Made by a program: the position numbers and the translations under genes. From NCBI GenBank assembly GCA_003988855.1, contig QYAI01000176.1, forward strand, positions 1 to 64,000: 64,000 bases of DNA, given 5' to 3'. Position 1 is the stretch's first letter. Each line of letters begins with the position of its first letter. The DNA is from Arachnopeziza araneosa. Its lineage: Eukaryota > Ascomycota > Leotiomycetes > Helotiales > Arachnopezizaceae. Positions 42,770 to 54,212 of the stretch are shown in pieces. The notes beneath the pieces were generated by a model, which was not told the DNA's origin, made no database searches, and saw only the letters and a program-made list of their open reading frames with translations.

Positions 42770-43153
42770 CTATTCATGCACATCAAATATCTCATCCCGC
42801 CTACTAAATCGGTGTTTTCTCTCCCTCTTCCTCCTCATCCCCACTTCCCCTCTGACTATGCCGCTCCTCCAACTTGTCCACCTGTTCCTTCTCCAAAACC
42901 CATCCAGCCCCTTCTTCGCCACCCAAACCACCAAAAAGATAACCCCAATCGCGATAACCCGCGAGAACATGTCGACTAGAACCACATGATTCTTGATCAC
43001 GCCCTCACTAAATCCCATTCTCCGGAGTTCATTTGCAAAATTGTTTTTGATGGTATTCTCCTCTTCCTGCTGCTCTTTGATATCCTCCTTTAATTTGGCA
43101 CTCTTTTCTTGGAGTAGAGAATTCAAGCGCCTCGAGCGTAGCTCTTGCTTGTA
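42770..43153 (-). CDS. Coiled-coil/transmembrane exon of unclear gene
   Basis: An open frame of 127 residues begins right after a good acceptor (CTTAG at 43154) and has no ATG near its start, so it would be a 3' exon. It encodes a charged coiled coil (LLQEKSAKLKEDIKEQQEEENTIKNN, shown in part) followed by a TM segment (VIAIGVIFLVVWVAKK) and a basic tail. It lies just downstream of a HET pseudogene on the same strand and could be its last exon or an unrelated gene fragment. Confidence 0.3.
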   Translation of the reverse strand, partial: YKQELRSRRLNSLLQEKSAKLKEDIKEQQEEENTIKNNFANELRRMGFSEGVIKNHVVLVDMFSRVIAIGVIFLVVWVAKKGLDGFWRRNRWTSWRSGIVRGEVGMRRKRERKHRFSRRDEIFDVHE

Positions 43154-43206
43154 CTAAGAACCTTAGCTATCCTTACATTAAAATTTTAAAAGTGCTTTAA
43201 TAAGCG

Positions 43207-44370
43207 CTACGCGTTAAACAAATATAATCTATTTGACTCTAAAAATTGGATAGTATTGGTTTCTGGATGGTTCTTACTTGAAAGGGGATTATTCTCACGC
43301 CCTGCTATCTGCAATTTTAATCGTGGGGTGAGTTTGGGAAGTTTGAGAGACTCATGGCTGGAAATTTGACTCAATACAGGACTCTTGCAGCATATCCGTC
43401 CTCTTGGATAGCCCACGACTTGTACATAATTAGATTCTAATTTCTCTATCAACGGCCAGTGAGCATATGTTTGAGCGAATTCTTGCAGTGCGACCAAGTC
43501 GAAAGTCTCTCGATCAGAGTAAGACTCATTCGAGAATAATTTAGCTCGACGATAAAATTGTTGAAACTGTTTAACTTTTGGGTCAAGGAAGAATTCCTTC
43601 TTAGCGTCGCGAAGGCGAGCTGCAAGGGACTGTGGCTCTACTTTCGAATGTGGGATATCAAATTCTAGACCATCAGAGAGGCGTTGATGGGGAGTAGTTT
43701 GTGGATGAGAAGATTCTTAAGGACAGCTTCCCATGTTAAGGAGTAATCAATCGGATTGGCTTCCTTGCAGCAAGTAGAGGCTAGACTATGGAGCCCAAAG
43801 ATTTTATTTCGCTGATCTGCATATTGTGCTTCACTGTAATTGGAATAGTGGCCCAAGTTCAGGTTGAAATATGTCCTGGCAGAGGCCGTCTGAGCGGATT
43901 CTTTGTCGAAGTAGGTGCGCTGCAGTCGTTCTGTCTAACATTTCTATTACCGTAAACCTTACCCTGAATGGGATTGGGTCTCTAGGGTATCGGAAATTAT
44001 TCTTCCGCGTGTTAAGCAGCTCTGAAAGCCAGCAAACTCGAAATGAATCGCAACTATCATCACTTCAGAGAATTATGAGATCTCTAGCTAACAATGTTTC
44101 CTGAATGACCCAAAGTCTCTTCCAGTACTCCCGAGTCAGAAGGTAGCCAATAGCAGCAAGATTTTTATTTCTTTCGGAGTTCGTGGCCCGATAGTCTGAT
44201 ACTTCGAGGAGTGTGATCCATTGTTTTTGGGGCAACTTTAAAACATCAAATATCTGGAGCTGGCCTTTTAGCTTATGCCCTATCTGAGGATAATTTGGCC
44301 TTTTTAATTCATGATTTTCTTGCCGATGTGATATTTGGTGAGAGTTCTTTCCTCCTATGTTAGAGCACGT
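43207..44370 (-). pseudogene. 5'-truncated, frameshifted HET-family gene
   Basis: On the minus strand the frame from about 44370 reads WITLLEVSDYRATNSERNKN then YWKRLWVIQETLLARDL, the end of a HET core. Further on come ARTYFNLNLGHYSNYSEAQY and DQRNKIFGLHSLAS with DYSLTWEAVLKNLL, the hallmark HET C-terminal block. Near 43680 the frame shifts (LPINASLMV-stop in one frame, DGLEFDIPHSKVEPQ in the other), and the rest ends at 43207. The N-terminal HET motif (LSYxWG) is missing. The sense is therefore a degraded gene; part of the loss could be unrecognised introns. Confidence 0.65.
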
Positions 44371-45020
44371 TCATTTCGAAAAAGGAGATTTACTTCACTT
44401 GGCGTCATTTTCAATATAGCTGAAAGTGGATATGTAACTCCACTGTAAACAAATTGTAACAGCCTTTTTTAGTACAGATTTAGGAAGCCGCCCAGGATTA
44501 TTTGCTCCGAGGTTGTGATGACTGTTGGAAACGGCGACTGGGGATTTTGAGAAGGCGAGAGCAGAAAAATAGAGGCGTGCTTGTGTAATGAGGCTCTACA
44601 GTAGCAAGGTAGGTATATATAATAGCTTTGGAAATCAGGCTATGATGAGAGAGTCTTTCGATGAGATAGGAATCTGTGAGGCTGTGCTGATGAAAAACGC
44701 ATATTAGTGCAGTTGTCGTAGGCGATAAGGAAACTTCCTTAGCAACACAACTAAGTGCTCAGAATATAAAACTCTCAGTAGAGGACTGAAAGAAGATACA
44801 TCAGATAGGAAAGACTAAATGTCTATTTTCTATGAATAATCCCGCATGAAAGGAGGAAACCCCATATCGGGTTTAGCTCGTTTAGCGCCACCACTGCCGC
44901 CGCTTAGCGCGAACCATCTTCAACCTCACATCTGCAAACCCCATTCTCTTCCCCTCCTATCCAACACCACCACGACCACCCATCCCTCAGCACCTCTTCA
45001 TCTCAGCGCCAGCACGCACA
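44371..45020. other. Intergenic region, no supported gene
   Basis: 650 bases between the HET pseudogene and the ESSS subunit gene; AT-rich except for the C-rich leader just before the ATG at 45021. Confidence 0.4.
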
Positions 45021-45508
45021 ATGGTGCCTCTCCCACGTGCCACCTCCCTTGCCCGGAGCTGCACCCAACTCTCCACGAACCGACTAGTTGCACGCCCCTT
45101 CTCTATCTCGCGCAAGCTCCGCGCAGACGACGCACACGCACACGAAGACCACTACGATCCCCCCACCGGATGGCTGTTTGGTGTCAAGCCTGGAGAGAAG
45201 GCTGAGAAGGAGGGGTGGGAGACGATCTGGATTTGGGGGTTTTGTGGGAGCTTGGCGCTTGGGGTTGTGGGGTATGCGTTCAAGCCGGATACTTCGTGAG
45301 TTGGCCTTTTGAAACTGTCTTGGGCGTGTTGGCAGACGGGAGAAGATGGCCTTGGGTGGGACGCAGGCATTGCGATGATTTTATGGTTGCAATTGACAGG
45401 AGTTGTGCTGACTCATTATCTGATAGGATACAAACCTGGGCATTAGAGGAAGCACGAAGACGGTTAGAAGCTGAGGGAATTTTGAAGGAGCCGGAAGATA
45501 AGTCGTAG
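45021..45508 (+). CDS. NADH:ubiquinone oxidoreductase ESSS-type subunit (NDUFB11-like)
   Basis: Exons 45021-45295 and 45427-45508 (131-base intron); 118 residues. The N-terminus (MVPLPRATSLARSCTQLSTN) is Arg/Ser-rich without acids, a mitochondrial presequence. The core HYDPPTGWLFGVKPGEKAEKEGWE is characteristic of the fungal ESSS subunit. It is followed by one TM helix (IWIWGFCGSLALGVVGYAF) and KPDTS-IQTWALEEARRRLEAEGIL across the splice. It is an accessory subunit of the membrane arm of complex I in the inner mitochondrial membrane. Length and order fit the family. Confidence 0.87.
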
Positions 45509-45951
45509 GATTGATTGCATTGAGTAGAGGTGTGGATAGACTGGTCGGTTCGGGTGTACATACATTGCTTTCTGATAGTGGGAGCGATTGAGAATGGATC
45601 AAATAGATGACCACCGTTCTAAGCGTGCTTATAGACGTTCTGAAATGGGAAATTTGACTTTGTCAGTTCAATGGAATTTTTGAATTTTACCTTCAAAACG
45701 AGATCACAACTCTTTTTGTGACTGTATATGAAGAACTGTTTTGTTGACTTCTGAAAATATTTGCTCTCAAATGTACTGGCAACTGTGGTATATAAATTTC
45801 AACAAGGCTATATCTACAGCCTTTTATGCAAGTCGAACACCTCATTTTCCGCGTCTGCTAGCAAGAGATCCAAGATGTGCTAGACCAGCAATCGCTCGCA
45901 CTATCTAACAAGATATGCACCGGCTTTTGGATGTACAATCATAAAACCCCT
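45509..45951. other. Intergenic region between convergent genes
   Basis: About 440 bases, the 3' flanks of the ESSS (+) and BCAT (-) genes; nothing else seen. Confidence 0.45.
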
Positions 45952-47234
45952 CTACTCCTTAGGTACAACATAACTCCACTCATGTTCCTCGTCTCCATAT
46001 TGTCTCGCTTCAATCCAAGCTTTCATTCTCTGAGCAATCTCACCAGCTTCTTGCTCAGGTTTTAACCCACACTCCACCAATTCGCCCTTCCAGCTAATAT
46101 TCCTCACTGGACTCACTACAGCCGCGGTACCTGCTCCGAATGCTTCAATCAATCTCTCCTCTTTCGAAGCATCGTACAACTCCTGCATCGTGAATTTCTT
46201 CTCTGAAATCACCCACCCCTCAGGGGCTAGCTTCTCTCTCGCAAGGCTCAGTACCGAATCACGAGTGACACCGTCTAGGATCGTTCCATCCAGAGGCGCT
46301 GTAAGGAGCTCATTCTGTCCAGTTTCTTTATTTTTGATTGCGACGAACATATTCATTGTTCCAACTTCCGTGATGTACTCTTCGTCTCCAAACAGCCACA
46401 GGTTTTGGTGGAAACCACGTTTCGCAGCCTCGAGTTGCGGTACAATACAAGGTGCGTAGTTGGCTCCAAGTTTCTTGTCACCCACACCGCCTGGCCAAGC
46501 GCGTACTGCATAATCAGTTGCTTCAAGAGAAACTGCTTTGAATCCAGTAGGATAGTAAGGTCCTACTGGTGATGCAATAACATACAATAGTGCCGAGCCT
46601 GGTGGTCCAACACCCAGCGTCTTTTGGGTCCCAATCATCGTTGGCCGCAGATATAAACTATACCCTCTCTCCTGAGGAATAAATCTTTCCTCCATAGCCG
46701 CAAACTTCGCGATCAGACTGATCATAGATGCCCCGTCAAATGTAGGCAAGGCAATTCGTGCCGAGGATTTATTCATTCGTGCCATGTTCTTGGTGGGTCT
46801 GAACAACCGTACATTGCCATTGGAGTCTTTGTAGGCTTTCATTCCTTCGAAGCATTCAAACGCGTAGTGGAATACGCAAGACGCGGGGTCTAGAGAGAGA
46901 TTTTGGTAGGGAGTTATACGGGCTGGCAACCAGCCATCAGTAGCCGTCCATTCAAGACTTAACATATGATCTTCAGCCGTCAGCGTATGGAAGCGCGCAG
47001 TGGCAAAGACGTTATACCTGTGAAAGTCCGCCCGAAAATCAATTCATTGGGAGGAACGAGTTTCTTTGGTGTAGTGGTTTCCTCAATAGTAAGTTTTGAG
47101 GGATCGATGTCTTGACGCTTCAGGTCTGAAGCAGCCTGCGCTTTAATGCTGTAGTATCTTGTAGCTTCCCAAGTAGCTCTCAGTGATTGCGATGGCTTGA
47201 GGAATGCGCTCGAAGGGCGCAATTGACGCAGCAT
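45952..47234 (-). CDS. Branched-chain amino acid aminotransferase, mitochondrial
   Basis: Exons 47234-47018 and 46970-45952; 411 residues. It interconverts leucine, isoleucine and valine with their 2-keto acids using PLP and glutamate (EC 2.6.1.42). The N-terminus (MLRQLRPSSAFLKPSQSLRA) is a mitochondrial presequence, so this is the Bat1-like form. Class IV aminotransferase motifs: FGRTFTDHMLSLEW, HYAFECFEGMKAYK, RLFRPTKNMARMNKSS, and GDKKLGANYAP with the PLP lysine near residue 239. EVGTMNMF and LDGTILDGVTRDSVL follow in order. Length matches the family. Divergent from the SCYL2-like gene across a 456-base promoter. Confidence 0.95.
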
Positions 47235-47690
47235 CTTGAGATCAGGCGTCAGAAAGGACAGTAGAGGGTTTACGAGCGAATCCCTGACCGTCCTTGTCCC
47301 AGATCTGCGTTGTAGGAGGATTGATGTGTGGAGAAGAGGCGGACTGATATTTATTTCATGTCCCTCCGGTTTTAGGACCGGTAGAGGCCGCCGACAAGCG
47401 AAGGGCGTCTGTCCCGCACGGGGCCCGTACTTGCCCCTGGAGCTGAAGCCTCGTCCGAAAGGCCACCAAATAATTCCACCTGCTCCCGCTGACGAGGCTT
47501 CAGGCTGCGAATCAATGTCTCATCCAATCGCAGATTTTTAAATTATTCTCGGGGTGGTACACATATCTGCCATTCTACCTTCTATCCAGCTTCGCAATCT
47601 CGAGTACTCTCTAATACTTCAATGCCCTCATATCTCACCTCATCCATCAAGGCTGCGCAGTTGCAAGCCCTCAGGGGCTAGACCACCAAA
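47235..47690. promoter_or_regulatory. Divergent promoter with a 12-bp inverted repeat
   Basis: Lies between the BCAT (-) and SCYL2-like (+) start codons. TGAAGCCTCGTC at 47444-47455 is the exact reverse complement of 47491-47502, with 35 bases between. A CCGG...CCGG pair (TCCGGTTTTAGGACCGGT, about 47371-47388) is also present. Whether either binds a regulator is unknown. Confidence 0.45.
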
Positions 47691-50686
47691 ATGTTCAGCA
47701 AAGCACTATCTTCCTTCTCATCGAATATCAATTCCAATTATAGTTTATCTTCGGCGCCGAGCACGACATCTGGCCCATGGAAGATATTCGATGCGAAAAA
47801 GAAGTCGACGGGCAAAGCTGTATCGGTCTTTGTCTTTGAACGGAAGTCTTTAGACCAGCATGCAGGGTCTTTGGGGAGATCGAGTGCTTCGTCATTAAAG
47901 AAAGCTACAGAAGAAATTGTAGAGCGTTTGAAAAAGGAGGCCTCTTCATTAGCGCGATTACGCCATCCCAATATCCTCGAGCTGGTGGAACCTGTGGAAG
48001 ACACAAGAAGTGGTGGGCTTCAGTTTGCAACTGAAACGGTGACCGCTTCATTGTCTGGACTATTACAAGAGAAAGAGGAACAAGAGAGAAATGGTGGAGT
48101 TGGCGGACGATCAAGCCGATATGTCACAGAAGATTCCGATGGAGGGAGAAGAAGGAGAGAAGTTGAGATAGATGAATTGGAGATACAAAAAGGCCTAGAA
48201 CAGATCAGCAAAGCCCTGGAATTCTTGCACGACAATGCCGGTCTCGTTCATGGTAACTTAACTCCAGACGCCATATTTGTGAATGCCAAGGTGGGATAAT
48301 TAAGACTTTGTGAGATGTTGACTGATAAGTTACAGTCCGATTGGAAGATAAGTGGATTAAGCTTCGCAAGTCCTCCCGATAACTCGACCAAGGCATCTTC
48401 AGTAACCCCAATCAACCTCTCCGAGGTTTTGAATATCGACCCGCGACTCCCTCGTTCGGTACAAATGAATCTCGATTACTGCTCTCCTGATTTCGTGCTG
48501 GATTCGAATCTCAATATAGCAGCAGATATGTTTGCTCTTGGCCTCCTAATAATTGCCCTGTATAACTCTCCACACGCCTCACCCCTCCAAGCCAATGCCA
48601 GCATATCAACATACAAGCGGTTGTTCTCTTCCCCGTCCTCCATTCCATCATCAAGCAATGGCTTTCTGTCCTCGCGAACACTCCCAAAAGAGCTCACGCA
48701 GTCTGTTTTGCCCCGCTTAATAACTCGGCGGCCTGCTCAGAGAATGACCGCGAAAGAATTCCAGCAGAGTGCATACTTTGATAATATTCTGATTTCCACC
48801 ATTCGGTTTCTAGATGCTCTGCCTGCAAAAACTCCAAATGAAAAAGCCCAATTTATGCGCGGGCTACAAAAAGTACTGCCATCATTTCCAAAGTCGGTAC
48901 TTGAGAAGAAAGTCTTGCCGGCTTTGCTCGAGGAAATGAAAGACCGAGAGCTCTTGTCTCTCATATTGCAGAACGTCTTCAAGATCATTGAGCTTTTGTC
49001 TTCTGGCAAGCGAGCATTTACAGAAAAGATTATGCCACGGTTAAAGGAGATTTTCATTGCTCCGAGTAATGCCAAGACACCTCCTGAAAGAGATCCTGCT
49101 AAAGAAGCTGGTCTGATGGTACTGTTGGAGCATATCAAAGAGATACCGCCCAACTGTTCAGGCAAGGAGTTCAAAGATGGTAAGCAGCACCAACAATTTG
49201 AAAGCCAGTACTAACCGCAACAGATATTCTACCCATCATAAATTTGGCCATAGAATCTCCAACGCACAGCATTGTTGACGCTGCGTTGAGGAGCTTACCA
49301 ATTATCCTCCCGGTTCTGGATTTCTCCACGATCAAAAATGAACTGTTCCCAGTCATCGCCTCGGTTTTCACAAAAACCAGCAGCTTGGGAATAAAGGTTC
49401 GAGGTCTGGAAGCTTTTGTCGTTCTATGTGGCGGTACGAATGATTCAATGAGTAACGATGGATTAGATGGCATCATGAATTCAGGTGCCAGCAAAAAAAG
49501 CCCAGCAACCGCTCTCGATAAATACACAATGCAAGAAAAAATTGTTCCGTTGATAAGGGCGATCAAAACAAAAGAACCGGCGGTTGCAGTGGCCGCACTA
49601 AATGTGCTTCGCCAAGTTGGTGGAATAGCCGATGCGGATTTCGTAGCTATGGATATCTTACCTATCCTATGGAGCATGAGTCTAGGCCCTCTTCTGGATT
49701 TGAAGCAATTCCAACAGTTTATGGAACTCATCAAAAGCTTATCATCGAGAGTAGAATCTGAACAGACGAAGAAGTTGCAGGAATTGTCTGGCACAAATGG
49801 AAATACTGCAAAAGCTAATGAGGATTTCATGTCATTTGGGGCTCCAAATGCATTCTCAACGAATGGTGGATCAGATAACGGAGATATCGACTTTGAACGG
49901 CTTGTTAAAGGGACTGTCGGTCAGAGCGAGTCACCAAACCCTATGGATGCGGGATGGAATACTGCACCAGCTGCTGCAACAGCACAACACACAAGTAGCA
50001 ATTCTAGCCAGGCTAAGCCGGCTACTTTCTCTTGGTCAACGCCGAGTCCTACTACAGTTGCGCCGGGAGCTCCCATGGGAGCACCTCTAAGACCCCAACA
50101 ACCAATATCCCGAACAATTACTCCCGATCTATCACGATTCGATGCTCTCTCGCCATCATCAACACAATTTTCTCAACCATTACAGCCCCAAACTAGTTTC
50201 CATCAAGCTCTGCAGCCGCAGCCACTTAGCGCTTTTAACACTACATCTTTGCAGCTTCAACCTACTTCCGGTTTCCCAGCACCACCGCCGCAGCAAACAG
50301 CAAACATCAATTGGGGCGCAGCCGCAACTGCAACCACAAATCCATGGGCCACAACATCAGCTATTTCGCCTCCACCAGGCAATCCCTCTTTCTCCAATTT
50401 CAATAACTCGATGTCAAATCTCTCCATGAATCCGACGTCATCTTTCTCCCTACCACCACCGCAATCAAAACCAGTAATGAACACAAGTAGTTCCTTCTCT
50501 TTACCCCCTCCGCCGAGTGTAAGCGCCTTCCAGAGCTCTTCGCCCTTCAATCCACCACCACAAGCTCAGAGACAAACGAGCTTTGGTGGGGCGACAGTGC
50601 CAAGTATGGGAATGGGAATGGGAATACAGACTCAAATACAACCGCAGAAAAAAGCCGGTTTGGATGCCTGGGAGAGCTTGCTATAG
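47691..50686 (+). CDS. SCY1-like pseudokinase (SCYL2 type)
   Basis: Exons 47691-48290, 48336-49179 and 49224-50686; 968 residues. The N-terminal kinase-like domain has lost catalytic residues: HGNLTPDAIFVNA replaces HRDxKPxN, and WKISGLSFA replaces the DFG loop, so it is a pseudokinase. HEAT-like helical repeats follow (VLPALLEEMKDRELLSLILQN, IINLAIESPTHSIVDAAL). The C-terminal ~330 residues are Gln/Pro/Ser/Asn-rich. SCYL2/CVAK104 proteins act in clathrin-mediated traffic between trans-Golgi and endosomes; that role is inferred from family. The ATG at 47691 follows ACCAAA. SCYL1/CEX1-like is less likely given the domain layout. Confidence 0.85.
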
Positions 50687-51057
50687 TTTCTATCTAGGGA
50701 AACTGATAAAATACTTGCTGGTATGAGAATGAATGCTTAATCTCTTGTATACCAAATAAATTTTCAGAAATGAGTCTACTCTTCCAATCTGGGAGCTGTT
50801 TCTTAATTTACTCCAAAAATTGGATATCGCTATGAGAGTAGCGCTCTCTTTTCAAAACATCTCTGTTTTCTTTCTCTTTAGTTTGCGCTGTTTAGAAATC
50901 TGAGCTTAAAATTTGGAAATTCGTAGCATAGTATTCAATGATTGTCACAACCTATTTATTTGTCTTTAACGACAGTAATCTACAAAACAATCATCTTATC
51001 CTTTCAATATCCCGGTCAAGTCTCTACCAATAAGCACTTTATTCTCCCTGTACTACT
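50687..51057. other. Intergenic region between convergent genes
   Basis: 370 bases, AT-rich, with 3' flanks of the SCYL2-like (+) and MARVEL-like (-) genes only. Confidence 0.45.
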
Positions 51058-51992
51058 TTAGACGAGTTGTTGCACATTTACCGTTGCTCCTGGCTGCTCT
51101 GCCTTGTAAGTGTTATCCACATGTTGCTGTTCATTTTGCTCTGCCTCATGCATCTCAACCTCTGGAGCAGTTGTGGCAGGCGTATTCAGATATCTCAAAG
51201 TGATAAGCGCTAGAAGAGAGCTTAAGAAAAGGATACTATATCACAATATTTGTCAGCTTCATGCCTCAATCCAAACGAAAGAACAACAAGTTCTCGAATA
51301 CTTACATCATAGTCGAGTCCAATCCTCTCTTCGTACTACTACTATAACTCTTTTCTAGCGTCTTCCCCAAATTATTTCCGACACCAGAACCGGATCCAGT
51401 TTTAGGTATTCCTTTCCTCTTGACAAGATCGAAATCATAATCACGCGCAAACACGCACTCGCAAAAAAGACTGTTCACGTAGACGAAAAAGCCATATCCA
51501 ATATCGACTTCTGATCCTGGGACGCTGCAGGCCGAACATACGCTGTTGCAGTTGTAGTTGGCCATGGCTGCGACAATGATCCACAGGATGGCGAAGAGGG
51601 AATCCAGGATGAAGGAGGCGAGGATGTGCCATGGTAATTTGGCGTATGTTCCTGTGCTGAGGAGGAAGTAGAGGATTAGGAAGAGGGAGATGAGGCCCTA
51701 GTGTTGTTAGCGCCAGAGCACGGAATAGGCAAATGGGAGTAGTGGGATGAAGTGAGGTGAAAGGGCTTACAATAGCAAAGTTCAAGGAGAGGCGAGAAGG
51801 CGTGCTACATCCGAGACTGTGCCAGTCTGAGATGGCAGAGCCGGTGATGCCAACAATGGTGATGGCGAAGAGGAATTGAACGATGCGGATCACATAGATA
51901 AGAGGGCTAGTTTGGTAAATCGATTTTACTGGTTTTATAGGTGTGGTTGCGGTCGCGATTGGAACCGTTGGGGGTTGCGCGACGTCCGCCAT
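51058..51992 (-). CDS. Four-TM MARVEL-like membrane protein
   Basis: Exons 51992-51771, 51697-51306 and 51235-51058; 263 residues. Four hydrophobic helices are visible: IYVIRIVQFLFAITIVGITG, LISLFLILYFLLSTG, WHILASFILDSLFAILWIIVAA and IILFLSSLLALITL. The last is supplied by exon 3. The loop before TM4 has paired cysteines (CNSVCSACS). This layout fits fungal MARVEL-domain proteins (Nce102/Fhn1 relatives) that sit in plasma-membrane microdomains. If intron 2 (51305-51236) were retained, the frame would end just after exon 2 and lose TM4. The C-terminus is acidic and soluble. Confidence 0.75.
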
Positions 51993-53073
51993 TGTTACAG
52001 CAGAGGAAAGAAAGTCAATTTATTTATGAGAGAGCCTTCAACTCAATTCTGGACTTTCATTTCCTTAAATACCTTTCCGCGTTGACTCAGAAGCATCGAA
52101 CCGGCATTTCCATCTCTCACCTCTCTCTGTCACCCCTCTCCTGCAACCTTACGGAGCTGAACACACCTCGTCGCAAGCAGAGCCGCAGAATCCTGTCAGA
52201 CCGGGGAAACAAGGCTGAAGAATCAACTCATGGATGTGATGCTTGCTGGGTCAACAAGTGATGCCTTGGCGATCGCTCGACCCTGGTTGTAGCCCTCTGA
52301 AACCTGGGCTCTCTCTGCGCGGAGGGAAAGCCACATTGTGCATGTTTTTGGCACATGAGTTTTCACCGAATAGCGTGTCACCAATAGCTCTGAAGATGGG
52401 AATGGCACTTGCAGGTAGCAGGGCTGAGATTGACATGGCTGCAGATGAAAGGGCTGCAGTTGTGAAGGTTGCGAGTTTGGGAACCAATGATTGTCCACGA
52501 ATGATGGTATTTTTGGACGACGGCAACAAAGATGGCCGCGTAGACTTCAAGTCGGTATTTTCCGTCATCGCCTTTTTGCCCGCCCGTACCATTCGGATAA
52601 TATTGTTGCACGCGTGGCCCGCCAAGTTGCAGGTAACGAGTCCTTATTTTTGAAAGCGAAAAGACGAGATTTGATGCAAATAAGAACCTGAGGTGTACGA
52701 TTAGCGTTCCGAGTTAGTGCTCTGAACCACTGGAGTACTTGAATCACAGGAAATTTGGGTCGCGAGAATCTTTGTCGTGAAGATTATATGATGATTGCCA
52801 GAATCGAGCTGTGAACATGATTCGAGATACGATCATAGTTTGATCAAGAGCCAAAATCAGAATATCTTTTGTCTATATAAAGACAACAATTGTAGCTGAA
52901 ACTGGTATCTTTCTCCCTCACCAAGCTTCCTTTCCAAACAAGATCAACAGATATCATCATAACAATAGGTCTTCTCATACCAACAAACGTATCCAAATCA
53001 CCAAACAGCACTCAAAATAACAAGGATCTTTCACTTGAGCACCTCCTCCTTCTAGAGACACCTTCAAATCAAG
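51993..53073. other. Intergenic region with overlapping unconvincing frames
   Basis: 1.1 kb. Around 52243-52653 both strands are open, with no start context, domain or splice signal to favour either. A sequence resembling tRNA D-arm text occurs at about 52695-52745 (minus) but lacks a B box. No gene is called. Confidence 0.4.
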
Positions 53074-53277
53074 ATGTGCACCGCCATCGCTCGATATTGT
53101 ATGCGATGCAGAGTATACCAAGTAGGTACTACTGATTGGCAAATGTGCGGCTTTATCCGGCCCCCGTTTTATCGTGGATTTAGATGTCCAGCGGGATGGT
53201 CCTATCGTAGCCACGAACCCATGCCCGGCACAGAAAATGGCCAGGGTTGCCACAATTGTACCCGAGCCAAGCTATAG
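53074..53277 (+). CDS. Hypothetical 67-residue cysteine-rich protein
   Basis: ATG at 53074 in CAAGATG context. It has eight cysteines in 67 residues (MCTAIARYCMRCRVYQ, MCGFIRPP, RCPAGW, GCHNCTRAKL) and no signal peptide. The Cys pattern (CxxC pair plus CHNC) is compatible with metal binding. I do not recognise the family, and the open frame is short enough to be chance. Confidence 0.35.
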   Translation: MCTAIARYCMRCRVYQVGTTDWQMCGFIRPPFYRGFRCPAGWSYRSHEPMPGTENGQGCHNCTRAKL

Positions 53278-54212
53278 AGATGGATCTTTCTCTCATTCGA
53301 TAGACAAGATCGGTTGGATCTAGTGTGGGAGGGAGTCCTAAGGGAGGATCAACACACATGGCTTTTGTACTTTTAGAAATCAACGCGCTCGAGGGAAGAT
53401 GATTGCAGGCTCAAGATCGAGTACGCAACCGTTATTAGATCTGAGATGTCAAGGAGGATACAATTTTCTTTCCTCAATCTTCTTCTGCACCTCGCTTGAA
53501 TATGTATCTATGGTCTACCAGTATAATACTAAAAGGTGAAATTACTAGAGTTAAATTCCAGACATAAGCTAAGAGAATATAGTTAAATGCAAAATCATTG
53601 TTGTAATGCGGTTTATGACGATAGTCCGAATCAATAACAGACCTCACTACTGGCAAGGCAGATATCAGTACCAGATCCACCCTAGTGGTTAAGTCCTCTC
53701 TCCAAGAGCTATATCCCTAGCTATCTTTACACAAGCATTGCCATGTACTGTACTCAGTGCCACATCTCAGAATGACATCTAACTCGGCATCTGAGGGTAC
53801 CAGCCATCGTTCTCGGAGGGTTTAGCCATTTACAGGCATGAGGAACTCCTATCTCGAAACCGAAAACGCATATGGCAACATTGTCTTCTAGATAAATGAG
53901 GCTGAGTATCTCTCAGCTGACTAGGAAAAAACATGCACAAAATTGGGAGAGGAAGTATGGAGTACGGTTACATGGTTGTGTAAAAATTTAGGCGTTGAGA
54001 AGACTAGCGACAAAGTGCTATTAATTTATACGTTTTGCTTCCGCGGGGATATGACTTAACTCAACAAGATTTGTTTTAAAGTTAGTCGGTATGATAGGCG
54101 CAGTTGTTAGATTTTATACGGCAATGAATGCGACCTCAACTCACAAGAGCTTGAATATAAATGCACTATAACTCATTTTCTTTTATATCTATCTTACACA
54201 GAGTCGTGAGGT
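53278..54212. other. Intergenic region, no supported gene
   Basis: 0.93 kb of AT-rich DNA downstream of homogentisate dioxygenase; nothing recognisable. Confidence 0.45.

Noticed and set aside
52243..52653. Overlapping open frames on both strands, 124-136 codons
   Set aside because: No start context, domain, signal or splice signals; neither strand is favoured.
52695..52745. tRNA-like text on the minus strand (AGTGGTTCAGAGC)
   Set aside because: No matching B box, acceptor pairing or terminator.
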